From the NCBI GenBank assembly GCA_016218575.1, contig JACRDN010000020.1, positions 1 to 64,000 on the forward strand: a stretch of 64,000 nucleotides of DNA, in the 5' to 3' direction. Position numbers and translations under genes: made by a program. A model generated the notes under the pieces. It saw nothing but the letters and a program-made list of their open reading frames with translations. It was not told the origin of the DNA and ran no database searches. Within the stretch, counting starts at the first letter, position 1. Each line of letters opens with the position of its first letter. The DNA is from Elusimicrobiota bacterium. GTDB taxonomy: Bacteria > Elusimicrobiota > Elusimicrobia > UBA1565 > UBA9628. Of this stretch, positions 51,324 through 61,258 are shown in pieces.

Positions 51324-52583
51324 TCACAGCTTCAAGTCCTCACTGGAGTAAACCACGGCGCCGGATTTCATCACCCACGCAGTGCCCGAGTTTCCAAAAT
51401 AGTATGGGATTTCTCTGTAGTCCTGAGCCTCATAGCAAAGAATATCGGCCTTTTTCCCCGGCTCGAGCGAGCCATGCGTTCGTCCCAGGCCCAAGGCCCA
51501 GGCTCCGTTGATCGTGGCCGCCGTGATAGCCTCGGCCGGGGCCATTTTCATCTGGGTGGTCGCGATCGAGAGGATTTGCCTCATGTCCCAGCAGGGACAT
51601 GTCCCCGGGTTGAAGTCCGTGGCCAAGGCCACGGCTGCGCCCGCATCGATAAGCTCGCGGGCTGGCGGGTAAGGCTTGTCTAGGAAATAATTGGAGCCCG
51701 GCACCAGGCAGGCCACGGTCTGGCTGTGGGCCAAGACTTTTGCGTCAGCAGGGCCCGCGCAATCCAAATGATCGGCGGATGCGGCGCCGCATTCCACAGC
51801 CAGGGCCGCGCTCCCGGCATGGGAGAGCTGCTCCGCGTGGATTTTAGTTTGGAGCCCGGCCTGCCGGGCCGACTGAAGTATTCTTTTCGATTCCTCAATA
51901 GTGAAGTAGCCTCTCTCGCAAAATACGTCCACGAAAACCGCCAATTTCTCCTTGGCCGCGGCCGGGATCATCTCCTCGCACACTTGGCGGACGTACTCGC
52001 CCCGGCGGCCGTCCAGCTCCGGCGGAAAGGCGTGGGCCCCGATCAAGGTGGGGATTATCTCCAAGGGGCCTTGCTCCGCCACGGTCTTGATGGCCCTCAG
52101 CATCTTCATCTCCGCCTCGAGCTCGAGGCCGTAGCCGGACTTGGCCTCCAAGGTGGTCGTCCCGGACTCGATGAACTTGCGGGCGCGCTCTCGCAGCCCT
52201 TGGGACAGCTCGCCTTGGCTCGCGGTTCTGACGCCGCGCACGGTGGAAAGAATACCTCCTTCATTTTCCGCGATCTGGGCGTAAGTACTGCCCTTGATCC
52301 GCGACTCAAAATCATCCAAGCGCGGGAAGGCGAAGACCGGGTGGGAATGGCTGTCCACGAACCCAGGCAGGACCACGCGCTTGCCCGCGTCTATGATCCG
52401 CGCCGATCCGGCCTTTTCATGGCGTAGCACCTCGCCGCGCGGGCCTGCGGCCAGGATTTCCCCGTTCTCGACCAGGACCGCCCCGTCTCGGACCAGGCCC
52501 AAGGAGCCCATCTGGGCGCCCTTGCGCGGACCCGGGCCGGCCATGGTCAAGAGTTGTGAAATGTTAAGAATTAACGCAGACAT
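51324..52583 (-). CDS. hutI: imidazolonepropionase
   Basis: A 419-residue amidohydrolase that opens imidazolonepropionate to formiminoglutamate. Metal ligands: VLPGFVDSHSHPVFAF, the KIHAEQLSHAG His, and ATDFNPGTCPCWDM with Asp. The substrate segment TTTLEAKSGYGLELEAEMKMLRAI is diagnostic of HutI. It starts a block with the HAD and ALDH genes, divergent from the 52670 gene. Other hut genes follow 1.4 kb upstream in a separate unit. Confidence 0.95.
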   Translation of the reverse strand: MSALILNISQLLTMAGPGPRKGAQMGSLGLVRDGAVLVENGEILAAGPRGEVLRHEKAGSARIIDAGKRVVLPGFVDSHSHPVFAFPRLDDFESRIKGSTYAQIAENEGGILSTVRGVRTASQGELSQGLRERARKFIESGTTTLEAKSGYGLELEAEMKMLRAIKTVAEQGPLEIIPTLIGAHAFPPELDGRRGEYVRQVCEEMIPAAAKEKLAVFVDVFCERGYFTIEESKRILQSARQAGLQTKIHAEQLSHAGSAALAVECGAASADHLDCAGPADAKVLAHSQTVACLVPGSNYFLDKPYPPARELIDAGAAVALATDFNPGTCPCWDMRQILSIATTQMKMAPAEAITAATINGAWALGLGRTHGSLEPGKKADILCYEAQDYREIPYYFGNSGTAWVMKSGAVVYSSEDLKL

Positions 52584-52589
52584 TCGAGT

Positions 52590-52618
52590 ATTTTACTAGG
52601 CCCAACGGGCCGAAGCAA
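52590..52618 (-). promoter_or_regulatory. possible promoter of hutI
   Basis: On the minus strand TTGCTT (52618-52613) and TAAAAT (52595-52590) are 17 bases apart. The -10 ends 6 bases before the ATG, so transcription would start at about the first base of the gene, giving a leaderless mRNA. The -35 is weak. Confidence 0.35.
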
Positions 52619-52669
52619 GCTGGGCCAAAGGACCCTTGTCGCAACGATGACAATCCCAAAAACTATACC

Positions 52670-53251
52670 ATGAAAATAAAGCAAGTAGTCCTCATTGCGG
52701 CGGCGGCTGTGCTGATCCCGTACATTCTTCGTGCCGAACATACCTTCGAGGACATGAAGCGGTCCCACGAAATAGAATTGTCGGCAAATCTTGCCACTGC
52801 GTCAGTGCGGATGAAAAAAACAAGAAATTGCACCAGCGAGCCATTTCGCTCTGAGGAAACAAGGGAAACAATAAAATGGGAGGAAGACCGCGACAACCTA
52901 TACCAGCCTATTAGAAATCTGGAAGAATCGGGGCGTATCATTTATGCGGTCAATCGCAAAGACTACAAACCGTCAGGACATATCGCCATAGAAACCCGAT
53001 ATTACACGGTCATAAAGTATGTCTTGCCCGCAAGAGAATGGGAAATGCTCGACAATGGTGAATGCAAGGGAAGTACAAAAGTGCTCAGTCTTACCAGCGC
53101 TCGCGAAGACATAACGGAATTCATGAAAGACACCACCAATGCTGTCCTGCGCAGACATCTAAAAAATGCAGGCTATAAAATCCTTTCCACTTCGATGGGC
53201 AGATTTGGACGAATGACGGTAAATTTCCGCATTAGAAGACGCTCTGATTAA
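52670..53251 (+). CDS. AT-rich exported orphan protein
   Basis: A 193-residue protein with a signal-like N-terminus (MKIKQVVLIAAAAVLIPYIL). Codon use differs from neighbours: A/T third positions and many AAA, ATA and AGA codons, so recent gain is likely. The mature part is basic with two cysteines (RNCTSE, GECKGS) and ends NFRIRRRSD. I recognise no family. It lies between hutI and yajQ, splitting the hut genes. Confidence 0.6.
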   Translation: MKIKQVVLIAAAAVLIPYILRAEHTFEDMKRSHEIELSANLATASVRMKKTRNCTSEPFRSEETRETIKWEEDRDNLYQPIRNLEESGRIIYAVNRKDYKPSGHIAIETRYYTVIKYVLPAREWEMLDNGECKGSTKVLSLTSAREDITEFMKDTTNAVLRRHLKNAGYKILSTSMGRFGRMTVNFRIRRRSD

Positions 53252-53490
53252 CCTGAACTATTCAGTTCGGGACAGGTTCCGGGACAAAAAGATCAATAGG
53301 CCTGGGCCCCAGGAGCTAAAACAGAGAGCAGATGCATACCTACCGTGGCCGGCCACAGCAGGTATGCGCCCGTAAGTTGAATAGCGTGTTTATCGAGACC
53401 GAGAAAATAAGCGAAAAAGAGGGGATGGAATTATCCCGACCCTTCAGACGCTGAGAGGCACCCAATCGACTATTTTAGGTTAATGCTGAA
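53252..53490. repeat. spacer with a long imperfect palindrome and repeats
   Basis: This 239-bp spacer holds a 7-base direct repeat CGGGACA (53268 and 53280) flanking AGGTT, next to CTGAACTATTCAGTTC, and a 34-bp palindrome (53334-53367) whose 17-base arms differ at two positions (outer GCATACCT, inner GTGGCC). A GGCCTGGGCCCCAGG block lies near 53299. No gene is seen; the content looks like remains of mobile or REP-type sequence. Confidence 0.5.
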
Positions 53491-53988
53491 TCAGCGAAAA
53501 TTCTTGAACTGCAAATCTATACCGAAGCTCTTGCCCCGGATCAAGGCCATGGCGGACTGAAGTTCGTCCTTGGACTTGCCCGCTACCCGCACCTGCTCGC
53601 CCTGGATGGAGGCGACAACCTTGAGCTTTTCGGCCTTGATGGCCGCCGCGATCTCCTTGGCCTTCTCCGAGGGGATGCCCGCCTGGATCGCCACCTCCAT
53701 CCGCGCGGTCTGGCCCAGGGCCTGCTCGAGTTTGCCCTTCTGGAAATTCTTCAAGGGAAGGCCTCTCTTGGCCATGCGGGTGTTGAGGATGTCCAGCACC
53801 GCTTCGATCTTGAACTCATCCTCGGCGCGAACCACGAGCTTTTTTTCCTTTTGATTGAGCTCTATGGAGACCGCCGAGCCCTTGAAGTCGAAGCGGTTGG
53901 CTATCTCCTTCATGGCCACGTTGACGCACTCCTGGACCAGGTTCAGGTCCACTTCGCTCACGACATCGAAAGAAAATTCAGATGGCAT
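53491..53988 (-). CDS. YajQ family nucleotide-binding protein
   Basis: A 165-residue YajQ (DUF520) protein. Signature MPSEFSFDVVSEVDLNLVQECVNVAMKEIANRFDFKGS and the end GKSFGIDLQFKNFR are typical. In Xanthomonas a member binds c-di-GMP and works with a transcription factor; in E. coli it binds nucleic acid or nucleotides. ATG 53988 has a strong GGAGG site 6-10 bases upstream. It is the last gene of the cyclase-hut unit. Confidence 0.93.
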   Translation of the reverse strand: MPSEFSFDVVSEVDLNLVQECVNVAMKEIANRFDFKGSAVSIELNQKEKKLVVRAEDEFKIEAVLDILNTRMAKRGLPLKNFQKGKLEQALGQTARMEVAIQAGIPSEKAKEIAAAIKAEKLKVVASIQGEQVRVAGKSKDELQSAMALIRGKSFGIDLQFKNFR

Positions 53989-54007
53989 ATATCCCTCCTT
54001 TAGAGTC

Positions 54008-55648
54008 TCAAAGTCCCCATTTGAGCTTTTTCCCCTTTGCGGTTTTAACGGCTTCAGGATAACCAGCATCGGCATGGCGGACCACCCCGAGGGCGGGGTC
54101 ATTGGTGAGAACCCTCTCCAGGCGCGCATCCATGCCCTTGGTCCCGTCGGCCACGCAAACCTGGCCCGCGTGGAGCGAATAGCCGATCCCCACCCCTCCT
54201 CCATGGTGGAAGCTCACCCAGGAGGCTCCCGAGGCGGTGTTGAGGAGGGCGTTCAAGATGGGCCAATCCGCGACCGCGTCCGAGCCGTCCTTCATGCCCT
54301 CGGTCTCGCGGTGGGGGCTGGCCACCGAACCGGCGTCCAAATGGTCCCGGCCGATCACGACCGGGGCGGCGAGCTTTCCCTTCCTGACCAAATAATTGAT
54401 GCGAAGCCCCATCTCGGCCCGGGCTCCCAGGCCCAGCCAGCAGATCCGCGCGGGCAGGCCCTGGAAGGCGATTTTCTCACGGGCCAGGCGAATCCAGCGC
54501 GCCAAGGCCTCGTCCTTGGGGAATAGCTTCAAGACCTCCTGGTCGGTGACCGCGATGTCGCGCGGGTCTCCGGAGAGGGCGGCCCAGCGGAAAGGGCCTT
54601 TGCCCTCGCAGAAAAGCGGCCGGATGAACTCTGGGACGAATCCCGGGATGTCGAAAGCGCGCTTAACCCCGGCCTGGTAGGCCATGGCCCGGATATTGTT
54701 GCCGTAGTCGAAAGCGATAGCCCCTTGGCGCTTGAGCTCGAGCATGCCCTGGACATGCTTGGCGATGGATTGCCGGGCCCGGGAGAGGTACTCTTGGGGA
54801 TTGGCGGCGCGCAGTCCCGCAGCTTGACCGAGCGACAGTCCCTTCGGGATATAGCCCACCAAGGGGTCATGGGCCGAGGTCTGGTCGGTGAGCAAATCCA
54901 CCGGAACTTTTCGACGGGCGAGCTCGGGAATAATGTCGGCGGCATTGCCCAAAAGCCCGACGGAAAGGGCTTCGCCTTTCTCTCGAGCCTCCTGGACGCG
55001 GCACAGGGCCGCGTCCAGACTGGTCTCCATGGCGTCGAGGTAGCGGGTCTTCAAGCGCATCTCGATGCGGGCGGGGTCCACCTCCACGGCCAGAAAGGCA
55101 GCCCCGTTCATGGTCGCGGCCAGGGGCTGGGCCCCGCCCATGCCCCCGAGGCCCGAGGTGACGACCAGCCGGCCGCTTAAAGAGCCGTTGAAATGCTTGC
55201 GCGCGGCCGCGGCGAAGGTCTCATAGGTTCCCTGGACGATGCCCTGGGTGCCGATGTATATCCAGGAGCCCGCCGTCATCTGCCCGTACATCATGAGCCC
55301 CTTTTTCTCGAGCTCGTTGAAATGCTCCCAGGTGGCCCAGCGCCCGACGAGGTTCGAGTTGGCGATGAGCACGCGCGGGGCGTGCTCGAAAGTGCGGAAA
55401 ACCCCGACGGGCTTGCCGGATTGGACGAGCAAAGTTTCATCATCCTTCAAGGCTTTTAAGGACCTAACGATAGCCTTGAATGACTTCCAGTCCCGGGCGG
55501 CCTTGCCGCGCCCGCCGTAAACCACCAGGTCCCGGGGCCTCTCGGCCACCTCGGGGTCAAGGTTGTTCATGAGCATGCGCAGGGCCCCCTCCTGCTGCCA
55601 GCCCCGGCAGGAGATGCGGCTCCCCCGCGGCGCCCTGACGGCCCTCAT
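54008..55648 (-). CDS. hutU: urocanate hydratase
   Basis: A 546-residue urocanase, using NAD+ to hydrate urocanate to imidazolonepropionate. N-terminus [22 protein letters not shown], the NAD-binding [21 protein letters not shown] and the conserved [16 protein letters not shown] are present. ATG 55648 overlaps the hutH stop as ATGA. The gene is complete and of normal length. Confidence 0.97.
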   Translation of the reverse strand: MRAVRAPRGSRISCRGWQQEGALRMLMNNLDPEVAERPRDLVVYGGRGKAARDWKSFKAIVRSLKALKDDETLLVQSGKPVGVFRTFEHAPRVLIANSNLVGRWATWEHFNELEKKGLMMYGQMTAGSWIYIGTQGIVQGTYETFAAAARKHFNGSLSGRLVVTSGLGGMGGAQPLAATMNGAAFLAVEVDPARIEMRLKTRYLDAMETSLDAALCRVQEAREKGEALSVGLLGNAADIIPELARRKVPVDLLTDQTSAHDPLVGYIPKGLSLGQAAGLRAANPQEYLSRARQSIAKHVQGMLELKRQGAIAFDYGNNIRAMAYQAGVKRAFDIPGFVPEFIRPLFCEGKGPFRWAALSGDPRDIAVTDQEVLKLFPKDEALARWIRLAREKIAFQGLPARICWLGLGARAEMGLRINYLVRKGKLAAPVVIGRDHLDAGSVASPHRETEGMKDGSDAVADWPILNALLNTASGASWVSFHHGGGVGIGYSLHAGQVCVADGTKGMDARLERVLTNDPALGVVRHADAGYPEAVKTAKGKKLKWGL

Positions 55649-57133
55649 GGATCGAAGCCTCCGGCCAGGACGAGCTCGCGCGCCCGCTCCATCTTGCCCG
55701 AAAGGACCTCGTCGCCGCGGTTGGGCTTGATCTCCCGGCGCAGGAGCTCCAAGCCCCGGGCCACCCCGCGCCCAGGCACAAGCGGGGCGTGGGCCTCGAC
55801 CCCCTGGGCCGCGCAGAGCATCTCGATGCCCGCGATCTGGGCCGCGTTCCAGGCGATGCGCTTGAGCTTGAGCGCGGCCCCCATGCCCATGCTCACGAAA
55901 TCCTCCTTGTTGGCCGAGGTCGGGATGGAGTCCACGGAGGCGGGATGGGCCAAGACCTTGTTCTCCGAGGCCAAGGCCGCGGCCGCGACCTGGGCGATCA
56001 TCCAGCCCGACTCAAGGCCGGGATTTCGGGCCAAAAATGGAGTTAATTTCGGGGCTTGCCCCGAAATTAACTGAAAGATTCTTCTTTCTGAAATATTTCC
56101 CAAGGTTGTCAAAGCTATTCCCGCCATGTCGAAGGCGAAACTCAGGGCCTGGCCGTGGAAATTGCCCCCGGAAACGGCCCGGCCATCCACCAGCAGGGGA
56201 TTGTCGGTCACGCTCTGGAGCTCGATTTCCAGGGTTCGCAGAGCTTGATTCAAGAGGTCGAGGGCCGCCCCATGGACCTGGGGCATGCAGCGCAGGCTGT
56301 AGGGGTCCTGGACCCTGGGGTCGTTCTCCCGGTGGGATTCCCGAATGGCGCTTTCCTCCAGGAGCGTGCGCAGCTCTCGGGCGGCCTCGATCTGCCCGGG
56401 ATGCGGCTTCAACCGCTGAAGCCCCTCGTTGAAAGGAGCGGGAGTCCCGGTCATGGCCTCGAGACTCATGGCCCCCGCCAGCTGAACGGCCCGGAACACG
56501 CGGAAAGCCTGGTGGAGGGCCAGGCCCCCCACCGCCTGCATGGCCTGGGTTCCGTTGAGAAGGGCCAGCCCCTCCTTGGCCCCGAGGTCGAGTGGCGCGG
56601 CATGGGCGAGCTTGAGGGCCGTGGCCGCGGGGATTCGCTTGCCCTGGCTAAGAGCCTCGCCCCGCCCTAAGAGGAGGAGGGCCATGTGGGCTTGCGGCGC
56701 CAAATCTCCGCTGGCGCCCACCGAGCCGCGGCTGGGAATCAGGGGGGCCACCCCCGCGTTCAAAAGCCCGGCCATGAGCTCCACGACCGCGGGGCGCACC
56801 CCCGAGCGTCCGCGCGCAAGCTCGTTGGCGCGCAGAAAGAGGATAGCCCGGGCCTCCTTGGGGCTCAGGGGCTCTCCCACCCCGCAGGCATGGCTCAAAA
56901 CCAGGTTGCGCTGGAGGATTTTGAGCTGGGTCTCGGGAATGCGGCGGGAAGCGAGTTCCCCGAAGCCCGTGTTCACGCCGTAAACGGCCTTGCCGCCGGC
57001 CGCGGCCTTGAGGAGCGCCTGCCGGCCGTTTTGGAGCCTCTTGCGGATCTCGGGGCTTAGGGCGACCGGGCGGCCGGAAAAACAGACAGAGACAAGGTCC
57101 GATAGGGAAGTTTTGGAGCCCAGGACGAACGGC

Positions 57134-57159
<26 letters not shown>
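55645..57159 (-). CDS. hutH: histidine ammonia-lyase
   Basis: HutH deaminates histidine to urocanate using an MIO group formed from Ala-Ser-Gly in [14 protein letters not shown]. Other signatures: [16 protein letters not shown] and [11 protein letters not shown]. No ATG opens the gene: homology reaches back to [22 protein letters not shown], upstream of which the usable starts are TTG 57159 (preferred, GGGG nearby, about 504 residues) or CTG 57123 (about 492). The gene overlaps thiolase by 26 bases if TTG is used. Near 56030-56110 the codons turn AT-rich around a 32-bp palindrome. Confidence 0.93.
56041..56072. repeat. 32-bp palindrome in an AT-rich patch of hutH
   Basis: Arms of 15 bases (AGTTAATTTCGGGGC and complement) around a TT loop. 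It encodes [10 protein letters not shown], where HutH relatives usually have a VDP.LSGLPPF-like sequence of the same length. The surrounding codons (AAT ATT TCA GAA AGA AGA) are AT-rich and rare in this genome. Confidence 0.85.
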
Positions 57160-58279
<1,120 letters not shown>

Positions 58280-58280
58280 T

Positions 58281-58991
58281 TCAGTGATAGTATATCATAC
58301 GGCCCGCCAGCCCGCAGAGCGCCGCGATGGAGCCCCCCAGGTAGAAGCTGACCCAGGAAAGATCGAGCAGGCGCTTGGCCCTCACGAAGTGCATGAAGGC
58401 GATCCACCCCAAAGCCAAGAGGAGGAAGGCTTGGCTCGGAACAAGGAAACACAGGCTCAGAACCAGGCGCTCGAGCATGGTCGCGCATTTCTCCTGCAGG
58501 CCGGGAAAAGCCCGGAATTGGATGTCCTTCTCGATGAAATAGACCAGGACCGTCGCCGCGTGAGTGGTCAGGACGAAAAGGCAGCCCAAAATCGGCCATT
58601 TCTCGGGGATCAAGGCGAATCCGGCACTCTTCAAGCCCATGGGGATCACCGCGAAAATCACGGCGTAGTGGATTATTTGATCCCAAAGAAAATAAAGCGT
58701 ATTGTCGGGGGTGTTGTACTTGAATATGGTGAACACCCGCCACTGATCCTCCAGAAAATGGGCCGCGAAGACGATCAGGATGCAGGCCCAGCCCCTGAGC
58801 GAGAGGAAGGGGAGGTCCACCCAGACCTCATTAAGGTAAGGATAGGCCAAAGCCGCGTAGCACAGCGGATGCGTGGCGCAATGGATGAGCATTCCCCAAA
58901 GGCTTGAGCGCTTCCAACGGTTGATGAGGTCGGTCTGGAAGGTGAAATCGGCCAGGAGGTGGCCGAAGAGGAGCCGCCAGAAAATCGTCAT
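58281..58991 (-). CDS. DUF3307 family membrane protein
   Basis: A 236-residue protein with about six membrane segments. The N-terminus FWRLLFGHLLADFTFQTDLINRWKRSSLWGMLIHCATH is the DUF3307 signature with conserved His and Asp. Function is unknown; some members sit with SatD-like or signalling genes. ATG 58991 overlaps the cyclase stop as ATGA, so the two are coupled. Confidence 0.85.
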   Translation of the reverse strand: MTIFWRLLFGHLLADFTFQTDLINRWKRSSLWGMLIHCATHPLCYAALAYPYLNEVWVDLPFLSLRGWACILIVFAAHFLEDQWRVFTIFKYNTPDNTLYFLWDQIIHYAVIFAVIPMGLKSAGFALIPEKWPILGCLFVLTTHAATVLVYFIEKDIQFRAFPGLQEKCATMLERLVLSLCFLVPSQAFLLLALGWIAFMHFVRAKRLLDLSWVSFYLGGSIAALCGLAGRMIYYH

Positions 58992-61108
58992 TTGCCGGTC
59001 AGTTGGAAAACCCCGTTCCAGCCGGCGGGCGGGGGTTCTTGCCGGAATTGCCGCGATTTTTCAAGGTAAAATAGGCTCGGTCCATCATCCGGAAAAACCT
59101 CCAGGGCTCGCGCGAAGGCCGCCTCGGCCTGGACGTAGTCGCGAGCCTGGAAGCGAGACATCCCTTCCTCATACGCAGGCAAGGCCTTCTCCCATTCGGC
59201 GGAAAGACTTCCTTTCCTCGCCAAGAGCTCGTAGACCTGGACCGCGGACTCCTTACCCACCACCTGGATGCGGCCGAGCGGGCGGGCCTCGACGGCCTGC
59301 CGCGCGCCCTCGTACATGTTCTGGCTCGCCATGATCCGCGAGCCGAAGAATTTGTTGGCCCCCTCCAAGCGCGAGGCGAGGTTCACCTCGTCTCCAATGA
59401 CCGTGTACTGCAGTTTCTTCTGGCTCCCGGTCAGCCCCACCGTGACCATCCCAGAATTTAAGCCGATGCGAATGGCCGGGGTCAAGGGGAAAGATGAGTC
59501 CAGGCCCTGGTTGAGCTTCTGGAGCACCTCCTGGCATTCCACGGCCGCCAGGCAGGCCTTGGCCCGATGGTCCTCCAAAGACAGGGGGGCGTTCCAGAAG
59601 GCCATGATGCAATCACCGATGTATTTGTCCACCACGCCCTGGTGATCGTGCACCACCTGGCTCAAGGCGGAAAGATAGCGGTTGAGGAACAGGATCAGGT
59701 CTTCCGGCGGCATTTTTTCGGAAAGGTCCGTGAAATGGGCTATATCCAGGAAGAAAATGCTCATGTCCCGCTTCTCTCCACCGAGACGCACCTTCCTCGG
59801 ATTGCGGGCCAGATCGTCCACCACCTGGGGAGCCACGAACTGGCCGAAGAGGTTCTTGATGAATTTCTTCTCCTGGCCCTCCCGGCGCACTCGATGGACG
59901 GTCTGGGCCAGGAAGCAGGAAACCAGCGCGGTGAGCGGGGCCACGAAATCCACGCGCAGGCCACGCCCGAAGCCCCAGTAAGCCAGCGCAAACCAAGCAG
60001 AAGCCAGCGCGGCCGCCGCGGCCGCGCTGGCCGGGGGCGGCGTTCTTAGGAGAAAATAAGGGGCCCAAATCATCACCAAAAGGATGAGAAGAGTGTAAGC
60101 CCTCGGGACGGGCCTTAAGAAGTCGCCGTTGAGGATATTGTCTATCACGTTGGCATGGTACTCGGCCCCCGGAGCCTGGGGGAGGAAGGGCGTCGGATAA
60201 TGGTCGAAATAGCCGATAGAGGTGGAGCCCACGATCACGAGCGCGCCCTTCAGGCCCGCTTTTTGCTCGGAGGAGAGCTCCCCGCTCAAGATATCCATGG
60301 CGGAAATCCTGGCGTAAGGGGAGGAGATCTCGGGGAGATTGGCCACCTCCCCCGCGAGCTTGCCATCCCGAAGGGGATGGGCCAGCCATTGGCGCGGGGC
60401 GCGGAAATTGAGCAGGAGAAGCCGCGGCCACGGAGAGGCGAACTCGCCTTCCAGCTTCTCCAGGGGCTTGTCCAAGAAGCTCGCCAGACCCGCCGCGTCC
60501 AGGCTCGCCGCCGAGCGGCCGGGGAATTGCGGATTGAAATAGCGCCGGTCGAAGAGCTTCGCCCGCCGCAAATGGCCGTCCTCGTCTAGGACTTCGTTCA
60601 CGTCCGGGTAGGCCAAATACTGGGAAGCCTGGGCCAGGCCGCGGATGGGGAGGTTAAGCTTCACCACCTCCCCGGCCGTAGTCTCCTCGGTCTCGGTGTG
60701 GTACAGGTGGATGACCCGACCGAACCGCTTGGTCGCCGCGATCAGCTCCGAGTCGTCCTCCCGCGGCTCCAGGAACATCACATCGAAGACCACGGTTCTA
60801 GCGCCGTACGATTTCAGGCGGTCCAGGAGACGGGCGTGGATCCGGCGCGGAAGGGGGAAGCCGTATTTCTTCCCGGTCTCGGCGTCCAGGGCCGCGATTA
60901 GGAGGCGGGGGTCCCCGCCTCTGAGCTCCGAGCGGCGCATCTTGAACAGCCGGTCCTGCCACAAGTCTTCAAGGCGCCGAAAAGCGCCTGGATAAGGAAG
61001 CCCCAGCATGCCCGGCCAGTACAGGAGGAAGAAGAGGACGGTGAAGAGGAGGGAAAAATATAGAGGGAACCGGCTCTTAAGCCCGGCCTTGAGCGCCGCT
61101 GGGTTCAC
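58988..61108 (-). CDS. CHASE2-domain adenylate/guanylate cyclase
   Basis: A 706-residue class III nucleotide cyclase. Order: one membrane helix (FPLYFSLLFTVLFFLLYWPGML), an extracytoplasmic CHASE2 sensor domain (LLIAALDAETGKKYGFPLPR...ARTVVFDVMFLEP), three membrane helices (about 345-415), then the cyclase domain. Metal-binding Asp are in IFFLDIAHFTDL and KYIGDCIMAFW; the purine region is QYTVIGDEVNLASRLE. A short helical tail may be TPR-like. It likely makes cAMP in response to an external signal. First gene of the hutH-hutU-yajQ unit. Confidence 0.92.
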   Translation of the reverse strand: MNPAALKAGLKSRFPLYFSLLFTVLFFLLYWPGMLGLPYPGAFRRLEDLWQDRLFKMRRSELRGGDPRLLIAALDAETGKKYGFPLPRRIHARLLDRLKSYGARTVVFDVMFLEPREDDSELIAATKRFGRVIHLYHTETEETTAGEVVKLNLPIRGLAQASQYLAYPDVNEVLDEDGHLRRAKLFDRRYFNPQFPGRSAASLDAAGLASFLDKPLEKLEGEFASPWPRLLLLNFRAPRQWLAHPLRDGKLAGEVANLPEISSPYARISAMDILSGELSSEQKAGLKGALVIVGSTSIGYFDHYPTPFLPQAPGAEYHANVIDNILNGDFLRPVPRAYTLLILLVMIWAPYFLLRTPPPASAAAAAALASAWFALAYWGFGRGLRVDFVAPLTALVSCFLAQTVHRVRREGQEKKFIKNLFGQFVAPQVVDDLARNPRKVRLGGEKRDMSIFFLDIAHFTDLSEKMPPEDLILFLNRYLSALSQVVHDHQGVVDKYIGDCIMAFWNAPLSLEDHRAKACLAAVECQEVLQKLNQGLDSSFPLTPAIRIGLNSGMVTVGLTGSQKKLQYTVIGDEVNLASRLEGANKFFGSRIMASQNMYEGARQAVEARPLGRIQVVGKESAVQVYELLARKGSLSAEWEKALPAYEEGMSRFQARDYVQAEAAFARALEVFPDDGPSLFYLEKSRQFRQEPPPAGWNGVFQLTGK
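60004..60032. repeat. 29-bp palindrome inside the cyclase gene
   Basis: Perfect 14-base arms GCCAGCGCGGCCGC and complement around a single base. It encodes an Ala run in the third membrane helix region (PASAAAAAALASAW). Confidence 0.7.
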
Positions 61109-61258
61109 TCGGCGATTCTAGCAGATTACAGCCCGAGGACGGACCGCGTCTAGAACTGGGCCCAGGGCCTATCCGACATAGGCCTTAAGGCCGGAGACAT
61201 CCTGGCCCGTCCTCCGTATAATAGTAGTAGTCGAAATTCGCGATTAAAGGAGCCCTTC
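61109..61258. promoter_or_regulatory. divergent spacer with -10 box for the 61259 gene
   Basis: This 150-bp spacer separates the cyclase gene (minus) and the 61259 gene (plus). TATAAT at 61217-61222 is a perfect -10 box for the plus strand; the -35 is unclear. GGCC-rich words with a hairpin GGCCTAT/ATAGGCC lie near 61168-61186. The ribosome site GGAG lies 7-10 bases before ATG 61259. Confidence 0.5.
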
